The notes under the pieces are model-generated. The model was not told the DNA's origin, ran no database searches, and saw nothing but the letters and a program-made list of their open reading frames with translations. From JAKALD01 sp963817785 (GTDB lineage: Bacteria; Pseudomonadota; Gammaproteobacteria; Burkholderiales; SG8-39): DNA of 64,000 nt. Positions 1-7,360 of the stretch are shown one piece after another; the first letter of the stretch is position 1; each line of letters starts with the position of its first letter. The DNA lies in the NCBI GenBank assembly GCA_963817785.1, contig CAWFPL010000002.1, forward strand, positions 496,001 through 560,000, read 5' to 3'. The position numbers and the translations under genes are program-made.

Positions 1-1
1 G

Positions 2-304
2 CGCCGTCACGGCGGCGTCGCCCGCTGCGAGCTGTGTGGCCGGTCGCGGCGCGACGGCGCGGTGCTGCACGGTGACCACGTGGTGCCGCTGAGCAAGGAC
101 TGGGGCCGCCGCCTCGACCCGACCAACGTGCAGGTGTTCTGCGAGAGCTGCAACCTCGGCAAAAGCAACCGTGACACGACCGATTTTCGGCCGGCGACGG
201 AGCCGGTCGAGCCCGAGCGAGTCGAATCCGCTGGCGACAGCGGTCTCGCTGGCGAGCACGCGCTCGCTGGGACTTTTTCTTCGGAGGTGACTGAACATGA
301 GTGA
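2..304 (+). CDS. HNH endonuclease (5'-truncated by window edge)
   Basis: The reading frame is open from the first bases and has no start inside the window. It shows a complete HNH core: a first Cys pair (CELC), the HGDH histidines with V-V-P-L, an Asn about 17 residues later, and a second Cys pair in the CESCNLGKSNRD signature. The CxxC pairs hold the structural zinc and the first histidine/asparagine form the metal-dependent nuclease site in this family. Such small HNH proteins are common next to phage packaging genes or as accessory nucleases. An internal GTG at 62 would cut off the first Cys pair and is not a credible start. The roughly 45-residue tail is low complexity. The stop overlaps the next start by 8 bp. 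Confidence 0.85.
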   Translation, partial: RRHGGVARCELCGRSRRDGAVLHGDHVVPLSKDWGRRLDPTNVQVFCESCNLGKSNRDTTDFRPATEPVEPERVESAGDSGLAGEHALAGTFSSEVTEHE

Positions 305-521
305 CGACACCCGCGGCCGACGCATCCAGGAGGCCGCAGTGCGCGAGGCTGAGGGCGGCCCGCGTCGGGTCGTGCCGACACCGCCGCCGAGCTGCGAGAA
401 CTGTCGGTACGCTGCGACGGTGGCGACGCACGCGCACCTGATGTGCCGGCGGTACCCGCAGCCGGTGCAGAAACATTCGCAGGACCTTTGCGGGGAATTT
501 TCGAGCAAGGAGCCAAAGTGA
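297..521 (+). CDS. Small cysteine-rich element protein
   Basis: 74 residues with four cysteines in a CENC, CRRYP and CGEF arrangement towards the C-terminus, which may bind a metal; no family is recognised. A clear ribosome binding site (GGAGG at 283-287) precedes the ATG, the start overlaps the HNH gene, and the TGA shares its A with the ATG of the next gene. The tight coupling argues it is a real member of the element's early operon. Function is unknown. Confidence 0.6.
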   Translation: MSDDTRGRRIQEAAVREAEGGPRRVVPTPPPSCENCRYAATVATHAHLMCRRYPQPVQKHSQDLCGEFSSKEPK

Positions 522-1027
522 TGAGCCCATCCGAACGCGCCGCCATGGAGCGGCAGAACTCAGCGCTGCGCGAGACGATCGCCGAGCTGGACCACCTGAT
601 CCACAAGGTGCGCACACCGCGCGCTCCGGCCGAGCTCGATGCGCTGGCCGCCATTCAATCTCGTGCAGACTCCGTCGCGGCGAAGTTCGGCGAGGCCGGA
701 CCTCGGCCGGTGCAGGGTGAAACGCTGCGGGCATTCCGGCTGCGCACTCTGGAAAACCTGCAGCACCACTCGCCCGAGTTCACCGACTTCGACCTCAGCA
801 GGGCCGACGGTGCGATGCTCGACCTCGCGGAGGACGAAATCTTCAAGGCCGCCGAGCGGGTCGCCGAATCCGGCACCGAGACGAGCGCGCCGCTGGTCGA
901 AGTCGAGGAGACGAACGCCCTCGGCCAGAGAATCACCAAGCGCTACGGCGACTGGCTCGCCGCCTATGGCCCCTTCCTCGGCGGCGGCCAGGTCTGCAAG
1001 ATCGCGCGCCCGGGATTCTCGTCATGA
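521..1027 (+). CDS. Hypothetical element protein with GGGQVCK tail
   Basis: 168 residues, mostly charged and helical, no recognised family. The ATG at 521 was preferred to upstream starts because AAGGAG stands 8 nt before it (507-512) and the previous gene stops exactly there. The C-terminal segment (WLAAYGPFLGGGQVCKIARPG) closely resembles the end of the next protein (WMNAFTGGGQICKLNRDPG), so the two share a short terminal module although the rest differs. The stop overlaps the following ATG (ATGA). Confidence 0.6.
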   Translation: MSPSERAAMERQNSALRETIAELDHLIHKVRTPRAPAELDALAAIQSRADSVAAKFGEAGPRPVQGETLRAFRLRTLENLQHHSPEFTDFDLSRADGAMLDLAEDEIFKAAERVAESGTETSAPLVEVEETNALGQRITKRYGDWLAAYGPFLGGGQVCKIARPGFSS

Positions 1028-1413
1028 ACGCCCGCGAGCGGGTCGAGCTGTTCGCGCGGCTGCCCATGGCATCGCTGCGGAAAGCGCGGAACGAGGCTGC
1101 GGCCGTCGGTAACCTGGCAATGGCCGACGAGGCGCTGGCCGCGATGAACCTGCGCAGCCAGTCGCAGCACGAGGAGATCGAAAATGACGGCAGGTTGTAC
1201 GAGCACGTCGAGCAGCCGAGTCCGCAAAATGGCGGGAGGTTCATCGTGCGCTATACCGGCGATCCGAGCGCGTGGATGAACGCCTTCACCGGCGGCGGCC
1301 AGATCTGCAAACTCAATCGCGATCCGGGCGTCGTGTCGCGGCAGACGGTCGACCTGAAAGCCGGCGAGCGAATCCAGGTGCTCGGCCGCGGCGGCACCAC
1401 GCGCCCGGCGTGA
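1024..1413 (+). CDS. Hypothetical element protein with GGGQICK tail
   Basis: 129 residues, unrecognised. The N-terminal 60 residues are helical with many Ala/Arg/Glu; the second half (GGRFIVRYTGDPSAWMNAF) looks like a small beta-rich module followed by GGGQICKLNRDPG, shared with the preceding protein. It overlaps its upstream neighbour by 4 bp (ATGA) and its TGA overlaps a GTG that may start the next frame, so it belongs to the same translationally coupled operon. Confidence 0.55.
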   Translation: MNARERVELFARLPMASLRKARNEAAAVGNLAMADEALAAMNLRSQSQHEEIENDGRLYEHVEQPSPQNGGRFIVRYTGDPSAWMNAFTGGGQICKLNRDPGVVSRQTVDLKAGERIQVLGRGGTTRPA

Positions 1414-1799
1414 GCGAGTGGCGCTGGGTGTCCGCGGCGCCTCCTTCTCAGCCGCGGCGCGGGTCAGTCGTGAGTGCCGCGTCAACACCAACCGCGACCG
1501 CCGGCGAGTGGGGCACGCACGCTCCTTTGCAACCTCTGGGGGGGGGGGTACTCCACCCCACTGCGCCGGCACCTGACATGATGCCCGCCAAGCGTCGCGA
1601 CCCCGCGGCGGCGGAGACCGAGCTGCGCGCGAAGTGCTCGGCGCTCGGGATCAGCATCCGCCAGCGCGGTCGCGCCTGGCTGCTGCAGGGCGCGGGCGTG
1701 AGCCTGCTGGTGGCAAGCCTGCGCGACGTGGACCTCAAGCGCGACCTGAAGCCGCATGACCAGTTCGAGGCGCCCAGACGCCGGGGGCATAAGCGGTGA
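1410..1799 (+). CDS. Hypothetical element protein, start uncertain
   Basis: Two starts are possible. GTG at 1410 overlaps the previous stop and would give 129 residues whose first half is low-complexity and runs through an 11-base G tract. ATG at 1578 gives a compact 73-residue basic protein (MMPAKRRDPAAAETELRAKC..., ending DQFEAPRRRGHKR). The second half has protein-like composition and probably represents the functional part; no family is recognised. The TGA at 1797 overlaps the GTG start of the SSB-like gene, which supports real translation of the 3' part. Confidence 0.45.
   Translation: MSEWRWVSAAPPSQPRRGSVVSAASTPTATAGEWGTHAPLQPLGGGVLHPTAPAPDMMPAKRRDPAAAETELRAKCSALGISIRQRGRAWLLQGAGVSLLVASLRDVDLKRDLKPHDQFEAPRRRGHKR
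1538..1548 (+). repeat. Homopolymeric G tract (11 G)
   Basis: Eleven consecutive G residues followed by TACTCC. If the upstream GTG at 1410 is used the tract lies inside a coding frame, so gain or loss of one G would change the reading frame. It may equally be an assembly uncertainty or lie outside the real gene. Confidence 0.9.
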
Positions 1800-2083
1800 T
1801 TCACGCGCACGTCGCCGGCGAGCTGATCCGCGACCCGACGCCGAAGACTAGCGCCGCCGGCAAGGCCTACGCGCACCTGCTGATCAAAGCGGGAAGCGGT
1901 GAGCAGTCGCAGGTGGTCAGCGCTCTCGTCTTCGGCGAGCTTGCGGAGGCGGCGCTCGCGCTCGAGCGGGGCGATTCGGTGAGCGTGGCGGGCCGCGGGC
2001 AGCTCGGTGTCTACGAGCGCGAGGGCGAAGTCCGGTTTGTGGCCGCGCCACCAAGCCGCGTCCCCATTCGGAGCTCCTTCTAG
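1796..2083 (+). CDS. Single-stranded DNA-binding protein, short SSB-like
   Basis: 95 residues matching the OB-fold of bacterial SSB: opening strand MIHAHVAGELIRDP, the conserved Gly-Lys-Ala-Tyr-Ala strand (AAGKAYAHLLIKAG), VVSALVFGELAE, and the GDSVSVAGRGQLGVYE strand typical of SSB. It would coat single-stranded DNA during element replication or recombination. It is much shorter than chromosomal SSB (about 170 residues) and lacks the acidic C-terminal tip (DDDIPF-like) that recruits partner proteins, as is usual for phage and plasmid versions. GTG start overlaps the preceding stop. Confidence 0.75.
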   Translation: MIHAHVAGELIRDPTPKTSAAGKAYAHLLIKAGSGEQSQVVSALVFGELAEAALALERGDSVSVAGRGQLGVYEREGEVRFVAAPPSRVPIRSSF

Positions 2084-2397
2084 CGGCGTTTGGCCGGCTA
2101 GCGAGCGCCCCCTGGACCACGCAAGGCTGCTATCACCATGAAAAACTGCCATATTTTTGCAAATGGCCATCTGGAATTGTGGTCCAATCAATCATTGACA
2201 CGGCCAGTCGCCGGGCTTGAAAATGTCTTTGTTGGCCGCCGACTTTTTGTGCGGCATCGCTGGCTCGGGTTACGGCGCAGTCACGAGCCTCTTGGCGGCT
2301 CTTTTTCCGACGCCAGTTTCTTCGTTTTCAGCCGATAAATGCGGCATCGTGCTCGTCCCATATAGACCCCCTGAGGAACAGGTACAGATCCCACTTG
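2084..2397. other. Intergenic region before the cargo cassette
   Basis: About 310 bp of distinctly lower GC than its surroundings, with A/T-rich stretches around 2140-2240. It separates the element operon from the cassette and probably holds the cassette promoter. A 65-codon frame from 2217 with a hydrophobic start is present but has no supporting features. No RNA gene or repeat was recognised. Confidence 0.4.
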
Positions 2398-3258
2398 GTG
2401 ATTCACGTGGCTAAAGACAGGGAGCGCTCCGCGCAATCCGTGATTGGCAGCAGCGGCCTGCCCGACTTCGCGCAGCCACCGGTAGACGAGGTTGCGCTCT
2501 CGATTCAGTTTGCGCCGATTCCCGGCCTCAACATGGGCCACTTTGGCCTTTTTTGGGAGCGGTTGCGAGCAGAGTATCCGCGCTTCGAGGCGCACCCGCC
2601 CATTACGAACGTAACCGAGCAATTCGGGCCGGCAAATGGTATCGCTCCCCAACTCGGCGTGTCCTTCGTCCAAGTGCCAGAGGTTCGTTGTTGGTATCTG
2701 GATCAGAGTGGGAATTACTTGATTCAAATCCAGCACGATCGCTTCGTACACAACTGGCGCAAGGTGAAAGGTACAGAGAGCTACCCGCGGTACCCATCAT
2801 TGCGCGATGAGCTTGGGAAAGAGTGGGACCGCTTTCGCGATTTTCTAAACTCCGAGGGGCTTGATAGCCCCAAGGTTAATCAGTGCGAGGTTCTCTACGT
2901 CAACAACGTCGAGTACGGAAAAGGCTGGAGTGGTTACGGCGAACTTGACAAAGTAATCGCGTCCCTGGCTTTACCAAAGGCGAAGAACAGATTTCTTCCG
3001 TCGCCAGAGCGGATGAGCATGCAAGTTGTCTACCGCCTTGAGGATGACGCTGGACGCCTATATGTGTCGCTTGGTCCCGTCATTCGAGGTCGCGACGCAG
3101 CAGAGGTATTGCAGTTGACGCTTACCGCCCGAGGGGCGCCAAGGTCGTCTAGCACCGAAGACGTGTTCGCTTGGCTTGATCTAGGACGAAAGTGGGTCGT
3201 GCGTGGGTTCGAAGACTTCACCACGCCAGAGATGCACAACGTTTGGGGAAGAAAATGA
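2398..3258 (+). CDS. TIGR04255 family protein
   Basis: 286 residues. The N-terminal LPDFAQPPVDEVALSIQFAP followed by a conserved aromatic segment (GHFGLFWERLRAEYPRFE) and the central IQIQHDRFVHNWRK is the pattern of the TIGR04255 family, which is sporadically distributed in bacteria and has no known biochemical activity. The start is uncertain: GTG at 2398 or 2407, with TTG at 2395 less likely. The last codons overlap the ATG of the next gene (ATGA), indicating coupled translation and a functional unit. Lower GC than the chromosomal genes in this window suggests acquired cargo. Assignment to the family is from recalled motifs, so the family name is likely and the function unknown. Confidence 0.75.
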   Translation: MIHVAKDRERSAQSVIGSSGLPDFAQPPVDEVALSIQFAPIPGLNMGHFGLFWERLRAEYPRFEAHPPITNVTEQFGPANGIAPQLGVSFVQVPEVRCWYLDQSGNYLIQIQHDRFVHNWRKVKGTESYPRYPSLRDELGKEWDRFRDFLNSEGLDSPKVNQCEVLYVNNVEYGKGWSGYGELDKVIASLALPKAKNRFLPSPERMSMQVVYRLEDDAGRLYVSLGPVIRGRDAAEVLQLTLTARGAPRSSSTEDVFAWLDLGRKWVVRGFEDFTTPEMHNVWGRK

Positions 3259-3698
3259 ACGGCGCCGCCGCGACAAATACAGTTACGAGACCGACCCATT
3301 CGCATTCGCCGCAATATTCCGGTATCAGCGCAAATGTCTCGATACAGGTCGGCGGCATGGAGCCTTGGAGAATGGAGGCGATCCAAAAGGTAATTCGCCT
3401 TGGTGCGCTTCCTTCAAACTGGGACAGCCATGGAAGCCGGGCGCCAAGTAGGGCGGTACGGCAAACGGCCTATGAACTGCTGCGATCAATCCCCGTGGAG
3501 TTGCTCCCTACGCCGCGCGTCGTACCCGTTAGCGGCGGGGGCTACCACTTCGAATGGTCGATTGGCGACCGAGAATTGGAAATTTCAGTCGACGCGGATT
3601 GCAGGGTCGAGAAGCTTAGGGTTGAGCACGGGATGCCAATCGAAGACGAACCGCCTTTGGACTTGGCGACCTTATTCGGCTGGCTAGCATCGCGCTAG
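3255..3698 (+). CDS. Cassette protein with LPxNWDSHG motif
   Basis: 147 residues. The recognisable block is WRMEAIQKVIRLGALPSNWDSHGSRAPS, followed by an Ala-rich helix and a beta segment (SGGGYHFEWSIGDRELEISV). Small proteins with an NWD-x-x-G motif and this layout occur beside TIGR04255 proteins; that association is from memory and the function is unknown. The start overlaps the upstream stop by 4 bp. No membrane segment or signal peptide is seen, so it is probably cytoplasmic and may bind its neighbour. Confidence 0.6.
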   Translation: MNGAAATNTVTRPTHSHSPQYSGISANVSIQVGGMEPWRMEAIQKVIRLGALPSNWDSHGSRAPSRAVRQTAYELLRSIPVELLPTPRVVPVSGGGYHFEWSIGDRELEISVDADCRVEKLRVEHGMPIEDEPPLDLATLFGWLASR

Positions 3699-3723
3699 AC
3701 GTCTCAACATATTGTTGCCGGCC

Positions 3724-4185
3724 ATGGCGGATCTACGTCCGGCCGACGACAATACAATCCCGGATGACGAGTTACTGTATATTCGGGTCTATCCTTCGCC
3801 AGATGTGCTGGTTCCCGTCGGTGACGGCCAATTCCGCCTAGCCTCGGGCGCTGTTCGGCGGGCCGCGAACAAAGATGAGCCCAAGTCAGTTGACCTAGGG
3901 TCACATTGCTCGCCCGAAGAAACGCGCGATCGCGGCACCAATGGCAACTTTCATGTCGCGGAGATTACAGCGGGCTCCGCGAGGGCGTTAGGACTTCGCG
4001 TAGTGCGCGATCCCATCCCCGAGGGACAAGAGGGGGGACCGAACCCCGCGCACGCGCTCGTAATCGGATCGCGCAAAAACGCCAATGGTGATCTGACTGG
4101 TGGCTTGACAACAACGGAGTGTGAGAAATTTGCGAGGGTTGCGCGAGCCCGTCTTTTCGCGCCCGAAAATCCGGCCATAGGGTGA
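3724..4185 (+). CDS. Cassette protein with NPAHALVIG motif
   Basis: 153 residues from ATG 3724 (a TTG at 3712 is also in frame). Visible features are RVYPSPDVLVPVGDGQFRLASGA near the start, a middle segment with AEITAGSARALGLRVVRDP, and NPAHALVIG near residue 120. The N-terminal pattern, with a Ser/Phe-type surface and a C-terminal histidine, recurs in small proteins found as third partner of such cassettes; no enzymatic role is established. It follows the second gene by 25 bp on the same strand. No signal peptide is present. Confidence 0.55.
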   Translation: MADLRPADDNTIPDDELLYIRVYPSPDVLVPVGDGQFRLASGAVRRAANKDEPKSVDLGSHCSPEETRDRGTNGNFHVAEITAGSARALGLRVVRDPIPEGQEGGPNPAHALVIGSRKNANGDLTGGLTTTECEKFARVARARLFAPENPAIG

Positions 4186-4377
4186 CCCTACTAGCCAGGC
4201 GTCCTTGAGGTCCTCGACCAACTCGGGCCGATCAGCGCAGAGGTGCATAATCCCGAGCGTGCCGGTGCCGCGGGCGTAGGCGGTGCGCGCCGGATGATTC
4301 TCCGGCAGGACCCCGAGGATCGTCGCGACGTCTACGTGCTCGGCCGGGTCGCGCGTGTCGTATTCGTTCACTTGCAT
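4186..4377 (-). pseudogene. Truncated gene remnant abutting the cassette
   Basis: Read on the minus strand from an ATG at 4377 the first 64 codons look protein-like (MQVNEYDTRDPAEHVDVATI..., ILGVLPENHPARTAYARGTG). The frame then runs into the antisense of the cassette's third gene exactly at that gene's stop. This suggests that the cassette replaced the 3' part of a resident gene. No family is recognised and no SD is evident, so a spurious frame is also possible. Confidence 0.3.
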
Positions 4378-4469
4378 AGTGTCGCTTGCGTGCTCGACGC
4401 CTGCGCCGCGCTGCAGCGTGCGCTGGGGCGGGTCGCGGGTGGGATGAATGCCGTTCCCGCCGGAATCAA

Positions 4470-5471
4470 TCACTTGGGAGGCTTAAACTCGTAACCTCTT
4501 CCCTTGTCCTCGAAGTCGTATTTATAGGCAAACTGATTGCACCACAACTCAAACCCTCGCGAAAAAACATATGGGGAGAAACTGCTGATGCTGTTACAGC
4601 TATACCCATTGGTTGTGACTACTCGGACCAATCCATCGATTAAAATTAACGTGTCGTGATGCGTGTCGGTAAGGACCGCATCTTTCTCGATTGGAACACC
4701 CATCGGCGTCGCTTGTGGCATCCGATTCGCGGTCGAGCGTTTGGTTCCAGCGGCCGGTGGTTGAGCAGCGGGCTGCGACGGGGGAGCGGTGCCGCTTGCG
4801 GGCTGTTGCGGGTGCGCGAGCTGAGCCGCTTCGGAACGAAGCTCGAACATTCTTTGCGACCAAGACCAGGCGGCTTTGCCTGCTGGGGTATTGTCGTGGC
4901 GGAAAATACTGCCGAAGCAGAGGGTCCACGCTTCCGTAGCATTGTCCCAGGCGCCGGCGAGCATGGGCGTGCCAGCGTAATTGTCGAGACGGATCTCGTC
5001 TTTTGTCCACGCTGCGACGACTCTGAAATCGTCGGCAGAGATTACGGTCGGATCGATTCTTGCTTGGGAGACGGCTGTTTCGAACGGAATGTGCAGTTGC
5101 AGCATCATGCCGCGAACCTGCGCGTATAAGTCCATCGCCACGCCCGCAAGCCGGCCGCAGGCTTCCGCATCCATCATTTGGGTTCGATCTCCGCTTGCAA
5201 AGGCGAGTTTCTCGAAATCGAGATAAGTGAGCGCGGAAGCGGTCGAGGTCGACGCCAAGTTGGCCGCGGCGGCCGGCTGCGGCGCGGCCCACGCTGCGGC
5301 CGATGGGTCGTGCCAGACGTAGCAAGGGCGCGACGCATCGGTACAGGCACCGGCTGGTACGTTTGGCGTCAGCGTGAAGCTGCCGGGCGCGTAGTGGTAG
5401 CCCGGCGGCGCGCATGCGGCCAAGCCCATGCAGGCGCTCAAAGCGATGACCGCGGCAACGTAGAGCTTCAC
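4470..5471 (-). CDS. Predicted lipoprotein of unknown function
   Basis: 333 residues from a GTG with a good ribosome binding site (GAAGGGA about 6 nt upstream on the minus strand). The N-terminus is a lipoprotein signal: basic Lys, hydrophobic VAAVIALSACMGL, lipobox LAAC followed by APPG. The mature part has a globular region (residues roughly 70-220) with several Cys and Trp, a Pro/Gln/Ala-rich linker around 225-250, and a C-terminal domain ending YEFKPPK. No family is recognised; it may be an envelope protein of the element. The open frame continues upstream of the signal peptide into a ParB-like fragment, which is not part of the lipoprotein. Confidence 0.65.
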   Translation of the reverse strand: MKLYVAAVIALSACMGLAACAPPGYHYAPGSFTLTPNVPAGACTDASRPCYVWHDPSAAAWAAPQPAAAANLASTSTASALTYLDFEKLAFASGDRTQMMDAEACGRLAGVAMDLYAQVRGMMLQLHIPFETAVSQARIDPTVISADDFRVVAAWTKDEIRLDNYAGTPMLAGAWDNATEAWTLCFGSIFRHDNTPAGKAAWSWSQRMFELRSEAAQLAHPQQPASGTAPPSQPAAQPPAAGTKRSTANRMPQATPMGVPIEKDAVLTDTHHDTLILIDGLVRVVTTNGYSCNSISSFSPYVFSRGFELWCNQFAYKYDFEDKGRGYEFKPPK

Positions 5472-5474
5472 GGT

Positions 5475-5657
5475 CTTTCCCTTCTGCCGATCGTCGGCGC
5501 TTCGTTCATCGCCATCGAGCGCAGCAGCATCACTACCGAGTTCGGGATTAGCCTCGGCTGCGGCGACGACGGCGCGGGCGCGAGCGTAGGTGGGGCCGCT
5601 CATGCCGATAGCGTTGCCCACCACGTCGCGCGTAGCGGATGAATCTGTAACTTTTAC
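5475..5657 (-). pseudogene. Remnant of a ParB-like / replication-control protein
   Basis: Immediately upstream of, and in frame with, the lipoprotein start is a segment reading TRDVVGNAIGMSGPTYARARAVVAAAEANPEL. This matches the helix-turn-helix and following helix seen in ParB-like and related DNA-binding proteins of mobile elements (VAxAxGMSxxTYxRAKxVVxAAExxPE). No start, N-terminal domain or continuation is present, so it appears to be a fragment left by deletion. Identification is by motif resemblance only. Confidence 0.4.
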
Positions 5658-5823
5658 AGGATCATCATTCTGGCCACGTCTTGTCTGCCATCCACGCGCC
5701 GCGGACTCGGAGCAATCTGGCCGCACGCGCTCCTCGATCAGCCTCCGATCGCCACCGCTTCGCTGGGCGTGAAGTCTTTCCGTTCAGTGTTCTCATCGCG
5801 CTCGGCGCTATCTGGCGCGCCGC

Positions 5824-6042
5824 TCAATGACGAAACTCGCTCGCTAGAATGCGAGCCAAGCCCTCAATGTAGATTTTCCGTTCATTGGATTTGAGGGGCA
5901 TTTCGTGGACCGCCGCGCGCTTGGTGCCATGCTCGCATCTAACCTCGAGCCAACCATCTTTTTCGACATAGGACACGGCGTGTGCCCGCCCGTTCACCTC
6001 GATCGAGATGTATTGCGGAACCGGGTCCCTGGGCTTTGCCAT
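5824..6042 (-). CDS. Small hypothetical protein
   Basis: 72 residues from ATG 6042 (a GTG one codon earlier is also possible). Composition is protein-like: a beta-rich first part (PVPQYISIEVNGRAHAVSYVEKDGWLEVRCEHG) and a helical end (GLARILASEFRH). Cys and His are isolated. No family is recognised. It lies alone on the minus strand in the element, between the lipoprotein and a coiled-coil protein. Confidence 0.45.
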   Translation of the reverse strand: MAKPRDPVPQYISIEVNGRAHAVSYVEKDGWLEVRCEHGTKRAAVHEMPLKSNERKIYIEGLARILASEFRH

Positions 6043-6146
6043 CACTCATTATCGCCCCGCCGCGTCGTTGCGACCAGTGCTTGGCTGCGGCTGTTAATCG
6101 CGCAGATCATTGCGCCGCGATCGGCGCGGTACGGGCAAAAGGATGG

Positions 6147-6668
6147 CTACTTCAGAAGTCCGTGCGCGACAAGATAGGCGCGCCCGGGCTGAGCGAGGTG
6201 CCACTCGCTCCTCGGCGCTTCTCCTGCCCAATCGGACCCCGCGAAATGCGCCGCGTCGACAAACTTCTTCTTGCTCAGCTCTTCGAGGTGGTAGACCGCA
6301 AGCTGGTGCTCGCTTTTTAGAATTGCGGCAATCTGCCGGTCGGTGACGCTGCCGTGCTGCGTGAGTAGCTGCAGGATCTTTTCCTGCATTTCGTCGAGGC
6401 GGGCGCCTTGGCGGTCGGCGATTTGCGCCTCGAGCGCGCGCGTCCTCTCCTTCAGCCTGAGGTTTTCCAGCTCGAACCGCTGGTTCTCCGCTTCAAGGCG
6501 CTGCGCGCGGGCCTCGCACTCAGTGAGCTTCCGTTCGAGCGCCACGTATTGGTCGTTCGCCAGCGCGAGGCGTTCCCTCATGATGGCCGCCGAGCCGCGC
6601 TCGTTGATCAGCCTTTCGATCTCGCCGAGGAAGGGTAGGGCCATAGGACAGGGATGACGGGAGGGCAT
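6147..6668 (-). CDS. Coiled-coil protein with winged-helix domain
   Basis: 173 residues. Residues about 15-90 form a heptad-rich coiled coil (ERKLTECEARAQRLEAENQRFELENLRL). Residues about 92-170 form a compact helix-turn-helix/wing unit: LDEMQEKILQLLTQHGSVTDRQIAAILKSEHQLAVYHLEELSKKKFV, as in MarR-like and other small regulators. It is probably a dimeric DNA-binding protein of the element. The upstream ATG at 6668 has GAGGA just before it; an internal ATG at 6644 lacks an SD. It is divergent from the next gene, so the 190-bp gap (6669-6858) may hold promoters it controls. Confidence 0.6.
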   Translation of the reverse strand: MPSRHPCPMALPFLGEIERLINERGSAAIMRERLALANDQYVALERKLTECEARAQRLEAENQRFELENLRLKERTRALEAQIADRQGARLDEMQEKILQLLTQHGSVTDRQIAAILKSEHQLAVYHLEELSKKKFVDAAHFAGSDWAGEAPRSEWHLAQPGRAYLVAHGLLK

Positions 6669-6858
6669 TTTCCTCGTTCGTCCCGGTTGCCCTTTACCTT
6701 GTCGCGTGGGTGCTGTTTTATCGGACGCGCGTGACTGAACGGATGCGTCAAATCCGGCCGGGGCTCCTCGTCACAAGTGTCCGCAGGGGCACCGTTGCCT
6801 TTGCACGTGGCGCGAGTATTGTGTGGGGCATCGGTGACGCGGATGCAGGGGGCTGATC

Positions 6859-7335
6859 GTGGCAGAGAACGAGACCACACAAACGGCGAAGGTCGTGCAG
6901 CTCAAGGCTAACCAGGCCTCCCTCGCTTCGGAGCGCAAGTGGGGTCGGGCGGTCATGAAGCTGGGATTCAGCATCGTGCCGTCATTGATCTTCCGGGCAC
7001 AGCAGCGGCTTGGGCTCAACCCGACGCAGCTCGCGATCCTGCTTCAGATTGCCGATTTCTGGTGGGACCACAACCGCAAGCCCTATCCGAGCATGAAGAC
7101 GCTGGGCGAGCGGCTAAACCTGAGTCCGCGTCAGATTCAGCGGTACATGGACGGGCTGGAGAAGGCCGGTCTCATGAAGCGCGTCGAGCGCCACGCGAGG
7201 CATCGCGGGCGGCTCAGCAATGAGTTCGATTTGAGCGGCTTGGTGGAACGGCTGGCGAAACTTGAACCGGAGTTCCGCGAAGTTGAAGAGATGAAGCGCA
7301 AGGTCTCGCAGAAAGGTGGTCTCGTGAAGAAGTAA
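6859..7335 (+). CDS. Helix-turn-helix replication-type protein
   Basis: 158 residues from a GTG. The central part (about 45-120) is a winged helix: LNPTQLAILLQIADFWWDHNRKPYPSMKTLGERLNLSPRQIQRYMDGLEKAGLMKRVERH, with a Trp-rich turn typical of the helix-turn-helix domain of phage and plasmid replication or partition proteins (RepA/O-like N-domains). It lacks an obvious nickase or primase domain, so it is either an accessory origin-binding protein or a regulator. It is followed within 25 bp by the tRNA-like gene. Confidence 0.65.
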   Translation: MAENETTQTAKVVQLKANQASLASERKWGRAVMKLGFSIVPSLIFRAQQRLGLNPTQLAILLQIADFWWDHNRKPYPSMKTLGERLNLSPRQIQRYMDGLEKAGLMKRVERHARHRGRLSNEFDLSGLVERLAKLEPEFREVEEMKRKVSQKGGLVKK

Positions 7336-7360
7336 CCACCATGCGTGTGCCGGTTCAAAC

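Noticed and set aside
2138..2414. Short frames in the gap before the cassette
   Set aside because: No SD, no family likeness, and two overlapping frames compete; left as an intergenic region.
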